Positions 32,197 through 41,243 of a stretch of DNA of 64,000 bases are shown one piece after another; positions within the stretch are counted from its first letter, which is position 1; each line of letters starts with the position of its first letter. Below the pieces are notes generated by a model. It ran no database searches, was not told the origin of the DNA, and saw nothing but the letters and a program-made list of their open reading frames with translations. The DNA lies in the NCBI RefSeq assembly GCF_042652925.1, contig NZ_JBHSHC010000106.1:33655-97654 (forward strand), in the 5' to 3' direction. The DNA is from Effusibacillus consociatus. GTDB lineage: Bacteria > Bacillota > Bacilli > Tumebacillales > Effusibacillaceae. The translations under genes were made by a program, and so were the position numbers.

Positions 32197-32679
32197 GTGC
32201 AGTTCCTCAATCCGACAAAAGGAACCTTAACGCTGGACGAAGTGATTGGAGATATCTGTGAATTTGTGGGGGCCGGACCTGACGACGCATATAAAGTTGT
32301 GATCGGTTCCGATTCGCAGAATCGTTATGACCGGGGAATCACGATGTTTGTGACTGCCATCATCGTGCATCGTGTCGGCAAGGGAGCCCGCTATTACATT
32401 CATCGGCGTCCTTCCCGGGAGATTCGATCACTGAAGCAGAGAATGTTTACAGAAGCTTCGTACTCCCTTCTCTTATGTCAGGAAATGTCGGAAAAAATTC
32501 CTCAAATCTGTGGCGAGCATTTGGAAATTCATCTCGACGTCGGAGAAAAAGGCGCGACGAAATCTTTGATCAAGGAAATCGTCGGTTGGGTAACAGCTTC
32601 CGGATATACGGCAAAAGTAAAACCAAACGCGTTTGGTGCTTCCAAAGTGGCCGACCGATATACAAGATCACTTGGATAA
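32197..32679 (+). CDS. YkuK-like (DUF458) RNase H-fold protein
   Basis: 160 residues. VVIGSDSQNRYDRGITMFVTAI matches in parts the conserved acidic region of the YkuK family, which has a predicted RNase H-like fold; HLDVGEKGATKSLIKEI carries further conserved acidic residues. Function unproven. GTG 32197 after AAGGGCGGTGG. In B. subtilis ykuK is elsewhere. Confidence 0.78.
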   Translation: MQFLNPTKGTLTLDEVIGDICEFVGAGPDDAYKVVIGSDSQNRYDRGITMFVTAIIVHRVGKGARYYIHRRPSREIRSLKQRMFTEASYSLLLCQEMSEKIPQICGEHLEIHLDVGEKGATKSLIKEIVGWVTASGYTAKVKPNAFGASKVADRYTRSLG

Positions 32680-32687
32680 CAAAAATG

Positions 32688-32717
32688 CAACCGGCTTTGC
32701 AGCAGCCGGTTTTTTAT
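32688..32717. terminator. Bidirectional terminator
   Basis: AACCGGCT / AGCCGGTTTTTT between convergent ykuK-like and psd genes. Confidence 0.85.
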
Positions 32718-32722
32718 TGGAA

Positions 32723-33562
32723 TCAGGTGGCGGCTTGGACTTCCCCAATTCGCTGCCCCATTCGAACGAATTGCCCTTCTTTGATATCCTCTAATGCAAC
32801 CATACCCGGTTCGAATAAACAAACTACGGTGGAGCCGAAACGGAAAAGGCCGAGTTCATCCCCTTTTTCGAGAGTTGGGCCTTCAAGAGACTCGTGAGTC
32901 ATACGTCCGTTCCGTACATTGGTCGCAAGTTTCTTGTCGTAAACAACCTGAACGGATCCGACGATGGTGGCACCCACTTTCACAATCGCATATTCGCCGT
33001 ACGGGGACGAGAGATAAGTGGTAAGACGTTCATTTTTGGAAAAGAGGCCGGGCACGTTGCGGACACCAAACGGATTGACCGGAAACAAGGTTCCCGGTAT
33101 GTAGGAATATCCTGTCACGCTTCCCTTCAGACATGTATGGATTCGATGATAATCGCGTGGCGACAAGTAAATGGTAAGAAAGGTCCCACCTTCGTACAAT
33201 TCGGCTTTCCGGGAGTCTGCGAGCAGCTGTTCCAGTGAATAGGCAACCCCCTTCGCCTGAAGCAGCGTTCCGTCCTGAATCTTCCCGAATTGCGAGACAA
33301 CTCCGTCTACGGGCGAGACCAGTACTTTATCCCCTTCTGCGATCGGACGGAATTCACTCTTGAGTTTCCGAGTAAAAAACTCTGTGAGCGTCCGGTAGTC
33401 CCCGATCGGTTTTTCCGCTTGTTCCAAGTCGATCTGAAAGTGTCGAGCGTAATAAGGAATCACCCACTTAGAAAGCCTGCTCCCCGCGAAACGACCGGCC
33501 AAACGGGAAATTGTATTCTTTGGAAGCAGGTGAAGCAGGGCTAGACGTAATCGATCACTCAT
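32723..33562 (-). CDS. psd: Phosphatidylserine decarboxylase proenzyme
   Basis: 279 residues; makes phosphatidylethanolamine. Conserved SPVDGVVSQFG, YLSPRDYHRIH and GATIVGSV. The self-cleavage motif reads FGST (242-245) in place of the common LGST, so Ser244 would become the pyruvoyl group of a short alpha chain. ATG 33562 after GGAGGAAAAAGTC. No phosphatidylserine synthase gene is adjacent. Confidence 0.94.
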   Translation of the reverse strand: MSDRLRLALLHLLPKNTISRLAGRFAGSRLSKWVIPYYARHFQIDLEQAEKPIGDYRTLTEFFTRKLKSEFRPIAEGDKVLVSPVDGVVSQFGKIQDGTLLQAKGVAYSLEQLLADSRKAELYEGGTFLTIYLSPRDYHRIHTCLKGSVTGYSYIPGTLFPVNPFGVRNVPGLFSKNERLTTYLSSPYGEYAIVKVGATIVGSVQVVYDKKLATNVRNGRMTHESLEGPTLEKGDELGLFRFGSTVVCLFEPGMVALEDIKEGQFVRMGQRIGEVQAAT

Positions 33563-33861
33563 GACTTTTTCCTCCGATTCTGAATGTACAATTTCCAATA
33601 TAAAGGTCACAGCGTTCCGTTGCAAGGACAAGACACTCGACAGTGGCGTCCTGCTGGTAATAGTAAGTGAGTGCGGGAGGGAATCCGGCACATTCAGTTC
33701 AAACATGGGGTTATACTATTCTTGGGATGAGAACCATTCGATTCGGAATTTCATATAGTACTAGAAAAATGTAGCAACATCCCGGCAAGAAATGGTACAA
33801 TCGAGTAGCTCGTATTTAAATGATCGGACAAACGTTCGGTCGTAATGTAGGATGGTGTCAC
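33563..33861. other. Divergent spacer between psd and the DHH gene
   Basis: About 300 bases without a gene. A TACAAT near 33794 may be the -10 of the DHH gene. A CATATAGTA at 33752-33760 resembles a sigma-E/K -10, but no matching -35 was found. Confidence 0.4.
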
Positions 33862-34806
33862 ATGAAGTCGTTTGTGGAAGCTATGGCCAAGATTCAGGGA
33901 GGAAACAATCTGATTCTTTGTCATGACCAGGCGGATAGTGATGCAATAGGTGCCGCTTATGCATTGTCCCGGTTGATTGGCGGAGATATTGGTGTTCCGC
34001 AGGAAATTGCCGGCCATAGCAAGCGTCTGATTGAGGAGCTTGGGATGACGGTTGTGCACGCTCCCCAAGTTTGCGATTATAAAAATATTGTGGTGGTGGA
34101 TACCGCTCATGGAGCCCAATTGTGCGATTCGGTGCCTCAGCGGTTTTTTGTCATTGATCATCATCCGAACAACCACCTCATTCAGAAAGCCGATGTGGCA
34201 CTTCACGATGTTGTTTCCTCAACCAGTCAGCTGGTTTATCGAGTTCTGAAGGAATTGAAGGCACCGATTGACAAAAAAATGGCACTTGCGATGTGCGCGG
34301 GCATCCTGACAGATACCATCCACTTTCACAAAGGCGATCCGGAAGCATTTCAAGTATTTGGTGAACTGCTTTCAAGGGGTGGTCTCAGTTACGAAGACAT
34401 CCTGAATCTTTATGTGGTGGAAGATCGCCGGGACCGGGGGGCGATTATTGATTCGGCACTGTCTGCGAGAAAAGCCACCTTTGGCGGGTATCACATCCTG
34501 GTAGCTGAAATCGACGCCAACATTCCAACGTATGCGGCACGGGCACTGTTTGATCTGGGAGCGGATGCAAGCGTTGTGGGGTACCGCAAAGGGGAAGAAG
34601 TCGAAGTACGAATGTACCTGCGCAATGAACTGTTGGAGCAGCAGGGGATTCAAGCCACAGAAGTATTCCGCAGCACCAATTCGATGAAGAAGGGGAAAAC
34701 GTGGGGATACGCATTATTTGCCGGATTCCGCAGTTCCAACGGCCAACTTGATCTTATCTTTGACGAGATCCTGCAGGTGTTTCATGATCGATTGACACGG
34801 GTTTAA
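33862..34806 (+). CDS. DHH-family phosphoesterase (NrnA-like)
   Basis: 314 residues. DHH domain motifs HDQADSDAIGAAYAL, VVVDTAH, and VIDHHPN, with a DHHA1 C-terminal domain (GLSYEDILN ... SMKKGKTWGYALFAGFRS). NrnA-type enzymes degrade nanoRNA and 3'-phosphoadenosine 5'-phosphate; a c-di-AMP/pApA phosphodiesterase role is an alternative. ATG 33862 after GTAGGATGGTG. Stands alone upstream of yabG. Confidence 0.8.
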   Translation: MKSFVEAMAKIQGGNNLILCHDQADSDAIGAAYALSRLIGGDIGVPQEIAGHSKRLIEELGMTVVHAPQVCDYKNIVVVDTAHGAQLCDSVPQRFFVIDHHPNNHLIQKADVALHDVVSSTSQLVYRVLKELKAPIDKKMALAMCAGILTDTIHFHKGDPEAFQVFGELLSRGGLSYEDILNLYVVEDRRDRGAIIDSALSARKATFGGYHILVAEIDANIPTYAARALFDLGADASVVGYRKGEEVEVRMYLRNELLEQQGIQATEVFRSTNSMKKGKTWGYALFAGFRSSNGQLDLIFDEILQVFHDRLTRV

Positions 34807-34815
34807 TGACATTCA

Positions 34816-34824
34816 CATACGATA
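34816..34824 (+). promoter_or_regulatory. Sigma-K-like -10 element of yabG
   Basis: CATACGATA fits the CATANNNTA consensus of sigma-K, 25 bases upstream of yabG. yabG of B. subtilis belongs to the sigma-K regulon. Confidence 0.6.
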
Positions 34825-34849
34825 TCCTAGTTCGATTGGGGGGATGCGT

Positions 34850-35710
34850 ATGTGGAAAGTCGGTGACCGGGTAGCCCGTAAATCATATGACAAAGACGTC
34901 CTTTTTATGGTGATAGACGTTGATCCATCCAGCCGGGTTGCAACCCTGAAAGGGATGGAGGTACGACTGCTTGCAGACGCTCCGTTCGAGGATTTGGTAC
35001 CGGTAGCGGATCAGGAATGGCAATCCCATATGCTGCAGCATTCAAGACGTGAGGCGGACAGTTTGAGGTTAATTCGCATGCGCCGTCTTATAGAAAAAGA
35101 AAAACAAATGCTTCGTTCAGGGGTGAAACTGCAGGAAGGCAAGGAATTTTTTGAGCGGCCGGGGCGGGTACTCCATTTGGACGGTGACGGCTCCTACCTG
35201 AACAAATGTATGCTTTTTTACGAAGAACTGGGGCTGCCGGCGAATGGGCATCACGTAAGCGAATCACGAATGGCGGATGTGCTTCCCCATTTTCTCGAGT
35301 CCTATCAGCCCGATATTTTGGTAATCACCGGACATGACGGTTTGATCAAAAAAGGGCAGGATACAACGAAAATATACAACTACCGGAATACGGAGAACTT
35401 CATTCACGCAGTGCAAGTGGCCAGAAAATACGAGCGCAGCCTTGACGAGCTTGTAATTTTTGCCGGCGCGTGCCAGTCGTATTATGAAGCGATCCTTGAG
35501 GCAGGGGCAAACTTTGCGTCTTCACCGAAGAGAATCTTGATTCACGCTCTTGACCCTGTACTTGTAGCTGAAAAAGTCGCCTATACCCCGATCAATCAGA
35601 CAATTAACATCTATGATGTTGTACAATCAACGATTACAGGAACTGACGGATTGGGAGGATTGGAATCCCGTGGAAAATACCGCCTTGGGCTCCCGAGAAC
35701 TCCGAGATAA
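34850..35710 (+). CDS. yabG: Sporulation-specific protease YabG
   Basis: 286 residues. An SH3-like N-terminus (KVGDRVARKSYDKDVLF), then the peptidase U57 region with ITGHDG, FAGACQSYYEA (conserved Cys) and IHALDPVLVAEKVAYT. YabG trims coat and cortex-associated proteins in the mother cell. ATG 34850 after GGGGGGA; an ATG two codons earlier is less well placed. Confidence 0.95.
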   Translation: MWKVGDRVARKSYDKDVLFMVIDVDPSSRVATLKGMEVRLLADAPFEDLVPVADQEWQSHMLQHSRREADSLRLIRMRRLIEKEKQMLRSGVKLQEGKEFFERPGRVLHLDGDGSYLNKCMLFYEELGLPANGHHVSESRMADVLPHFLESYQPDILVITGHDGLIKKGQDTTKIYNYRNTENFIHAVQVARKYERSLDELVIFAGACQSYYEAILEAGANFASSPKRILIHALDPVLVAEKVAYTPINQTINIYDVVQSTITGTDGLGGLESRGKYRLGLPRTPR

Positions 35711-35801
35711 AAGGGAAAGTGGAATGCGTCGAATATTGCCAAAATTAGAACTTTAAACGTAAAAGTACCAAAAAATTTCTCAATAGGCGACAAAAGCCCC
35801 A

Positions 35802-35831
35802 TTGACAGGGTTTTGCAAGCGTTGTTATAAT
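35802..35831 (+). promoter_or_regulatory. veg promoter P1
   Basis: TTGACA, 18-base spacer, TATAAT; both hexamers are perfect. Confidence 0.8.
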
Positions 35832-35842
35832 ATTTTACTGAT

Positions 35843-35871
35843 TTGACACACCCTTTCCCTGGTGGTATACT
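35843..35871 (+). promoter_or_regulatory. veg promoter P2
   Basis: TTGACA, 17-base spacer, TATACT, downstream of P1 in tandem; B. subtilis veg also has two promoters. Confidence 0.8.
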
Positions 35872-35895
35872 TGTCAATGGAAAGAGGTGGTGTCG

Positions 35896-36174
35896 ATGGC
35901 AACGAAAAACCCTCTAAATGAAATCAAGCGGAATCTTGATGGATTCATTGGGGAAAAGATCTTGCTTCGAGCTAACGGTGGTCGTCGAAAGACGATTGAA
36001 CGAATGGGGGTACTGGAAGAAACATACCCTTCCGTATTCGTTGTGAAGCTTGAAAACACTGGAAACTCTTTTAAACGAGTATCTTACAGCTATGCGGATA
36101 TCCTCACCGAAACCGTCGAGTTGACGGTTTGCAAAGATGATGAACACATCCGGGTAACTTACGTAGAGGGATAA
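35896..36174 (+). CDS. veg: Veg family protein
   Basis: 92 residues. IKRNLDGFIGEKILLRANGGRRKTIER-type N-terminus and YSYADILTETVEL towards the C-terminus. In B. subtilis Veg is abundant and stimulates biofilm-gene expression by acting on SinR. ATG 35896 after AAAGAGGTGGTG. Confidence 0.94.
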   Translation: MATKNPLNEIKRNLDGFIGEKILLRANGGRRKTIERMGVLEETYPSVFVVKLENTGNSFKRVSYSYADILTETVELTVCKDDEHIRVTYVEG

Positions 36175-36214
36175 AGGATTATGATGCAACGAGGAAATGC
36201 TTCCGAAAACGGGG

Positions 36215-36244
36215 GCATTTTTATTTTGCCCGTATCCAATACTA
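36215..36244 (+). promoter_or_regulatory. Sigma-G-like promoter of sspF
   Basis: GCATT, exactly 18 bases, AATACTA: one mismatch in each element against GHATR-N18-CATWHTA. Confidence 0.5.
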
Positions 36245-36277
36245 TACCTGGACGCCAAAACAAAGGAGGCGATGACA

Positions 36278-36457
36278 ATGGCTCGACGTCGCGGCATCAT
36301 GTCCGAAGAGTTGAAGGTGGAATTGGCCAAAGATCTTGGTTTCTATGACACTGTCCAACGCGAAGGTTGGGAGAACATCCGGGCGAAAGACGCGGGAAAC
36401 ATGGTCAAACGAGCGATAGAGATTGCCGAACAGGCTATGGCCAAGCAGAATCTCTAA
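36278..36457 (+). CDS. sspF: Small acid-soluble spore protein SspF
   Basis: 59 residues, alpha/beta-type SASP family. RRRGIMSEELKVELAKDLGF and GNMVKRAIEIAEQAM carry the conserved blocks that bind and protect spore DNA. ATG 36278 after AAAGGAGGCGATGACA. Order veg-sspF as in B. subtilis. Confidence 0.93.
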   Translation: MARRRGIMSEELKVELAKDLGFYDTVQREGWENIRAKDAGNMVKRAIEIAEQAMAKQNL

Positions 36458-36482
36458 CCTACGACTCCTATAAGGCGTACCA

Positions 36483-36508
36483 AACCAGGGCAAATGCCCT
36501 GGTTTTTT
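36483..36508 (+). terminator. Terminator after sspF
   Basis: AACCAGGGCA / TGCCCTGGTT hairpin followed by TTTTAA. Confidence 0.88.
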
Positions 36509-36632
36509 AAATTAGAAAGGTTTATCTCGCTTTCTTACTTTGATGGGGGACGTGGCGTACGCTTTTTCGCGGGGTTCTTTGTTCAATGTTGAATATCCCG
36601 CATTATCTTGGGTCAAGCTAAAAATTAATCTG

Positions 36633-36680
36633 CCCATTAAAACACAAGTGAAACTCTGTTGCTAATTATGGGAACCCAAA
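36633..36680 (+). repeat. Structured repeat, degenerate copy E
   Basis: CCCATTAAA ... CTCTGTTGCT ... TTATGGGAACCC. It keeps the outer CCCAT/ATGGG, the CTCTGTTGCT of copy D and the GGGAACCC tail, but has lost the GACG and CCGAGTACTTT parts. It lies just upstream of cphB. Confidence 0.5.
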
Positions 36681-36711
36681 TTCATGTTGGAACGTGGAGG
36701 AGGCACGTGCA

Positions 36712-37545
36712 GTGAGCCAGACCCCCGGACATTTAGTGGTTATCGGTGGAGCTGAAGACAAGAAGGGGGAATGTAAAATCCTTCGGGAATTCGTTCGGCT
36801 AGCCGGAGGACCTCATGCGCGAATCGTCGTAATTACGGTGGCAACGGAACTGCCGCTGGAAGTGGGGGCGGAATACCTGGAGGTATTTGATCGAATAGGT
36901 GTGGAAGATGTTCGAACATTTGACGTTTCCAACCGCGAGAATGCCAACTCGGTCAGTGCTGTGAAAGCAATTGAAAAAGCAACCGGTGTATTCTTCACAG
37001 GGGGAGACCAGGTTCGCATTACGAATCTACTTGGTGGCACCAAGATTGATGCGGCGCTCCATAAGCGCCATGAGGAAGGAATGGTGCTGGCGGGTACAAG
37101 TGCCGGCGCTTCCATGATGTCTACCACAATGATCATTGAAGGGGTGCCTGAAACGAATCCGCGGATTGGAATTGTAGAGATGGCTCCGGGAATGGAATTT
37201 ATTCCTGGGGTTGTGATAGATCAACACTTCGCTCAACGGGGCCGGTTAGGACGGCTATTGTCGGCTGTTGCTCAATACCCTCACCATTTAGGGCTTGGTA
37301 TTGACGAAAATACAGCTTTGGTGCTGCAAAATCATGAATTCGTCGTAATCGGAGACGGTGCGGTAACCGTTATCGACGCTGGCGCCCTTATTTATTCCAA
37401 TTTGCCGGGGCTGAGAAAAAATGATGATTTGGCTTTGTGCGGAGTTGCGCTTCATATTCTTCCGGCCGGGTATAGGTTTAATTTGCGGGAACGGACTCCT
37501 GTCATAGAGAAAGATGCAACGAAAGCAGACCGAACGAGGAGCTGA
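36712..37545 (+). CDS. cphB: Cyanophycinase
   Basis: 277 residues, S51-type peptidase of the class I glutamine-amidotransferase fold. VVIGGAEDKK, FFTGGDQVRI and the catalytic serine in GTSAGAS; DQHFAQRGRLGRL follows. It splits cyanophycin into beta-Asp-Arg dipeptides. GTG 36712 after GGAGGAGG. Its stop lies 4 bases before cphA, so store and mobiliser are co-expressed. Confidence 0.93.
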   Translation: MSQTPGHLVVIGGAEDKKGECKILREFVRLAGGPHARIVVITVATELPLEVGAEYLEVFDRIGVEDVRTFDVSNRENANSVSAVKAIEKATGVFFTGGDQVRITNLLGGTKIDAALHKRHEEGMVLAGTSAGASMMSTTMIIEGVPETNPRIGIVEMAPGMEFIPGVVIDQHFAQRGRLGRLLSAVAQYPHHLGLGIDENTALVLQNHEFVVIGDGAVTVIDAGALIYSNLPGLRKNDDLALCGVALHILPAGYRFNLRERTPVIEKDATKADRTRS

Positions 37546-37549
37546 CACA

Positions 37550-40210
37550 ATGAGAATCAGTGAGATTCGGACGTTGCCGGGTCCGAATATCTATAATCAT
37601 AAACCGGTTTTGGTGATGAAGTTACATTTGGAAGAGTTAACGGAAAAAGAAAGTTACGAAATTCCAGGCTTTATTGAACGGTTACTCAATCTGCTTCCAG
37701 GCGTCCATACCCATCATTGCGCGAAAGGGCGGCCCGGGGGTTTTATTGAACGGCTTTACGGGGGTACATATTTCGGACATATTGTGGAACACGTAGCGTT
37801 GGAATTAACAGAGTTAGCCGGAATCCCTGCGTTTTTCGGCAAAACGCTTTATGCCGATGGGCCAGGCATTTACGATGTGGTAGTGGAATATAAAGCGGAA
37901 CAAAGTACTCGATACATCCTGAAAACAGCGGTGGAGCTGGTCGAGGCTTTGGCAAAAGGAGAACCGTTTCCCTTGGAGAAACATGTGGAAGAGGCAAAGC
38001 GTATCGCGGCTCTAACGGAGCTCGGCCCTAGTACCCGGGCTATTGTCGATGCGGCCGAGCGACGCGGTATTCCATATGTGCGTTTAAACGACGGGAGTCT
38101 GGTTCAGCTCGGGCACGGGAAAAACCGAAAGCATATTCAAGCTACCCTATCGGAGCATACTCGAGCCATAGCAGTTGATATTGCAAGCGACAAAGCCTTA
38201 ACAAAAACTCTTCTGGAGCAGGCTTCTGTACCGGTTCCACGCGGCAGAACAGTCAGAACAGCTGAGGAAGCAATCCAGTTCCTGGCGGAAGCGGGTGCAC
38301 CCGTTGTTGTAAAACCTCTGAACGGATGTCAGGGCAAAGGGGTATCCCTCAATCTGACGACAGCTGCGGAAGTAAAGCACGCTTATAACATTGCCCGCGA
38401 ATATTCTTCGGACGTTATGGTCGAAGAATTTTTTAAAGGAAGCAACTATCGTGTGCTCATGGTAAACGGAAGAGTTATTGCTGCAAGTGAACGGCTGCCA
38501 GCCTATGTTGTGGGAGATGGGGTACATTCCATTGTGGAGTTGATCGAAATTGTGAATCAGGATCCGCTTCGTGGGGACGATCACGAAAAGCCTCTCACGA
38601 GAATTATCATTGATCCCATCCTGATTGCCTATATCCGCAAATGTGGGCGAAGATTACATGATGTTCCGGAGAAGGGCGAGATCGTATTTTTACGGGAAAG
38701 TGCAAATCTGTCCACCGGAGGAACAGCCAGGGATGTGACGGCTATTCTGCATCCGCAGATAGCGAGGCTTTGTGAGAGGGTGACTAGGATCATAGGTCTG
38801 GACATTTGCGGAATTGACCTGGTACATCAAAATATTGCTGAGCCCTTGCAAATAGGCGAGGGGGGAATTATCGAAGTCAATGCCGCTCCCGGTATCCGTA
38901 TGCACCACTTCCCCAGTGAAGGGGAAGCTAGGGACGTGGGAGAGGCGATCATTGAGATGCTGTATCCTGCCGATTCATCAGCAAGAATTCCAATTGTTTC
39001 GATCACGGGTACGAATGGAAAAACAACTACGACACGGATGATTGGACACATTCTTGGAACCACGGGGAAGACGGTAGGAATGACGACCACCGACGGAATC
39101 TTTATCGCCGGTGAATGTATTGCGAAAGGGGATACTACAGGTCCCCGTTCAGCAAGAACGGTTCTTTCCGATCCCAGTGTTGAAATTGCGGTTTTGGAAA
39201 CTGCAAGGGGCGGAATTGTCCGTTCGGGACTCGCTTACGACTGGTCTGACGTAGCTGTAATTACCAATATTCAGCCGGATCACATCGGTCAGGACGGAAT
39301 TGAACAACTGGACGATCTCTTGCATATCAAATCGCTGTTGGCGGAACGTGTACGAGAGGGTGGAACTCTTGTCCTGAATGCGGATGATGAGCTTTTGGCC
39401 GGCTTGATGGACATCCCCCGGATTCGTAAAGTGAAGAAAAAAGTGGTGTATTTCTCCTTATATGCCAACCAGCCGGTGGTGAAGCGACATCTGGAAATAG
39501 GTGGGACTGCATATTTCTTGAAGCACGGCTGGATTGTGGAAGCGGTCGGGGAGACTGAAAATCGGATTGTTCGTGCGTCGGATATTCCGGTCACAATGTG
39601 TGGAACGGCCGAGTTTCACGTGGCTAATGCAATGGCTGCAATCGCCGCATGCCGTGGGTACGGGATGACTCGAGAGAGAATCGCCTCCGCAATAAAAAGT
39701 TTTCGCAGTGACCGGGATAATCCGGGTCGGACCAATCTTTATAAGGTCGCAGGTGGCTATGTGTTGGTGGATTATGGTCATAATCCGGATTCGTTTGCAG
39801 CCATCTGCCGGATGGCCTCTCAGTGGAAGGGACGAACCGTTACAGGTGTAATCGGCGTTCCGGGAGATCGGGACAACTCCACGGTCGAACAAGCCGCCAG
39901 AGTGGCAGCCAGGGGCTTCCATCGTCTTATTGTGAAGGAAGACCGGGATTTGCGAGGCCGCTTGCGGGGAGAAATTGCAAATCTTATGTACCGCGCTGCG
40001 AAAACCGAAGTTCCCGATCGGGAATGCCATATTGTATTGGATGAGTGCGAGGCGCTTGCAAAAGCGATCCAAGAGATGCGAAACGATGAGATTTTAATTG
40101 TTTTTTATGAAAAGCTGGAACCCGTTATGGACGTTCTCAGAAAGTTCGGGGCCGTTTCCGTATCGACCATCGAGGGGTTAGTTCCGCAATTAAGCGCCGT
40201 AAAAATTTAA
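37550..40210 (+). CDS. cphA: Cyanophycin synthetase
   Basis: 886 residues; joins Asp and Arg into multi-L-arginyl-poly-L-aspartate with ATP. N-terminal domain (about 1-160, GVHTHHCAKGRPGGF, HIVEHVALELTELAG), ATP-grasp domain (about 215-475, VVVKPLNGCQGKGV, VMVEEFFKGSNYR, IIEVNAAPGIRMH) and Mur-ligase domain with P-loop ITGTNGKTTT near 486. All three are complete and of usual length. ATG 37550 after GAGGAGCTGACACA. Inserted between sspF and ispE, adjacent in B. subtilis. Confidence 0.96.
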   Translation: MRISEIRTLPGPNIYNHKPVLVMKLHLEELTEKESYEIPGFIERLLNLLPGVHTHHCAKGRPGGFIERLYGGTYFGHIVEHVALELTELAGIPAFFGKTLYADGPGIYDVVVEYKAEQSTRYILKTAVELVEALAKGEPFPLEKHVEEAKRIAALTELGPSTRAIVDAAERRGIPYVRLNDGSLVQLGHGKNRKHIQATLSEHTRAIAVDIASDKALTKTLLEQASVPVPRGRTVRTAEEAIQFLAEAGAPVVVKPLNGCQGKGVSLNLTTAAEVKHAYNIAREYSSDVMVEEFFKGSNYRVLMVNGRVIAASERLPAYVVGDGVHSIVELIEIVNQDPLRGDDHEKPLTRIIIDPILIAYIRKCGRRLHDVPEKGEIVFLRESANLSTGGTARDVTAILHPQIARLCERVTRIIGLDICGIDLVHQNIAEPLQIGEGGIIEVNAAPGIRMHHFPSEGEARDVGEAIIEMLYPADSSARIPIVSITGTNGKTTTTRMIGHILGTTGKTVGMTTTDGIFIAGECIAKGDTTGPRSARTVLSDPSVEIAVLETARGGIVRSGLAYDWSDVAVITNIQPDHIGQDGIEQLDDLLHIKSLLAERVREGGTLVLNADDELLAGLMDIPRIRKVKKKVVYFSLYANQPVVKRHLEIGGTAYFLKHGWIVEAVGETENRIVRASDIPVTMCGTAEFHVANAMAAIAACRGYGMTRERIASAIKSFRSDRDNPGRTNLYKVAGGYVLVDYGHNPDSFAAICRMASQWKGRTVTGVIGVPGDRDNSTVEQAARVAARGFHRLIVKEDRDLRGRLRGEIANLMYRAAKTEVPDRECHIVLDECEALAKAIQEMRNDEILIVFYEKLEPVMDVLRKFGAVSVSTIEGLVPQLSAVKI

Positions 40211-40215
40211 CCCCG

Positions 40216-40252
40216 GAACCATCCTTTCTTGTGAGAGGATGGTTCTTTGTTT
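40216..40252 (+). terminator. Terminator of the cph operon
   Basis: GAACCATCCT / AGGATGGTTC hairpin followed by TTTGTTT. Confidence 0.85.
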
Positions 40253-40346
40253 CCTGCCGATGAAATTAAAATATGGTATCATTATGACCGTATTTTAGGG
40301 TTTGGCTTTTCAGAATTTTGAATGACAGTAACCGGGCGGTGGAGTT

Positions 40347-41195
40347 GTGTTTAGCGAAAAAGCGAAGGCAAAGATCAATTTAACGCTTGATGTTCTTTAT
40401 AAACGTCCCGATGGATATCACGAGGTGGAGATGGTGATGCAGACGGTGGATCTGTCCGACCACCTTGTGTTTGAAGACAGGGATGACTCAACCATCACAT
40501 TGTCGTGCGGAGTTCCCTATATTCCGTTGGACCATCGAAATTTGGCCTATAAAGCGGCAGCGCTGTTGCAGGAACAATTTGGAATCCGAAGAGGAGTCCA
40601 CATTTCGATTGAAAAAAATATTCCGGTTGCGGCAGGGCTGGCTGGAGGATCAAGCGATGCGGCGGCTGCGCTTCGCGGACTTAACCGGTTGTGGGACCTG
40701 GGGCTGTCTTTGGACGAGTTAGCGGAACTGGGCGCGGAGTTGGGATCGGATGTTCCCTTTTGTGTCTATGGCGGAACAGCAATTGCGAGAGGACGAGGGG
40801 AAAAAATTGAGCGATTGCCTGCCGCTGCGCCCTTGTGGGTTGTTCTCGTGAAACCTCCGATCGCTGTTTCAACAGCTGATATTTATGGAAATCTGAATGT
40901 ACGGGAAATAGTGGTGCACCCCGATACGCAAGCGATGGTGAAAGCATTGGAGACAGGGGAACCGGAACGAATTGTAGACCATCTCGGGAATGTTCTGGAG
41001 ACGGTCACGTTTAAGCTCCATCCGGAAGTGGAAAAGTTAAAGTACCAGATGATGAAGTTCGGCGCCATGGGTGCCTTGATGTCCGGGTCGGGCCCCACGG
41101 TGTTCGGAATCGTCGATCGAGAGAGCAGGGCACAACGCATCTGCAACGCGTTGCGTGGATTTTCAAAAGAAGTATATTTAACACGATTTCTATAA
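40347..41195 (+). CDS. ispE: 4-diphosphocytidyl-2-C-methyl-D-erythritol kinase
   Basis: 282 residues, GHMP kinase of the MEP isoprenoid pathway. KAKINLTLDVLYKRPDGYHE, ATP loop PVAAGLAGGSSDAAAALRG and C-terminal MSGSGPTVFGIV. GTG start after GGTGGAGTT. Confidence 0.96.
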   Translation: MFSEKAKAKINLTLDVLYKRPDGYHEVEMVMQTVDLSDHLVFEDRDDSTITLSCGVPYIPLDHRNLAYKAAALLQEQFGIRRGVHISIEKNIPVAAGLAGGSSDAAAALRGLNRLWDLGLSLDELAELGAELGSDVPFCVYGGTAIARGRGEKIERLPAAAPLWVVLVKPPIAVSTADIYGNLNVREIVVHPDTQAMVKALETGEPERIVDHLGNVLETVTFKLHPEVEKLKYQMMKFGAMGALMSGSGPTVFGIVDRESRAQRICNALRGFSKEVYLTRFL

Positions 41196-41243
41196 TTCCT
41201 TGTTTAAAAGTTTGGGCATGATGGTAAATGGGGAGTGATTCCT

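Noticed and set aside
35611..35877. Minus-strand ORF over the yabG end and veg promoters
   Set aside because: It is antisense to yabG and covers two consensus promoters, with no ribosome site.
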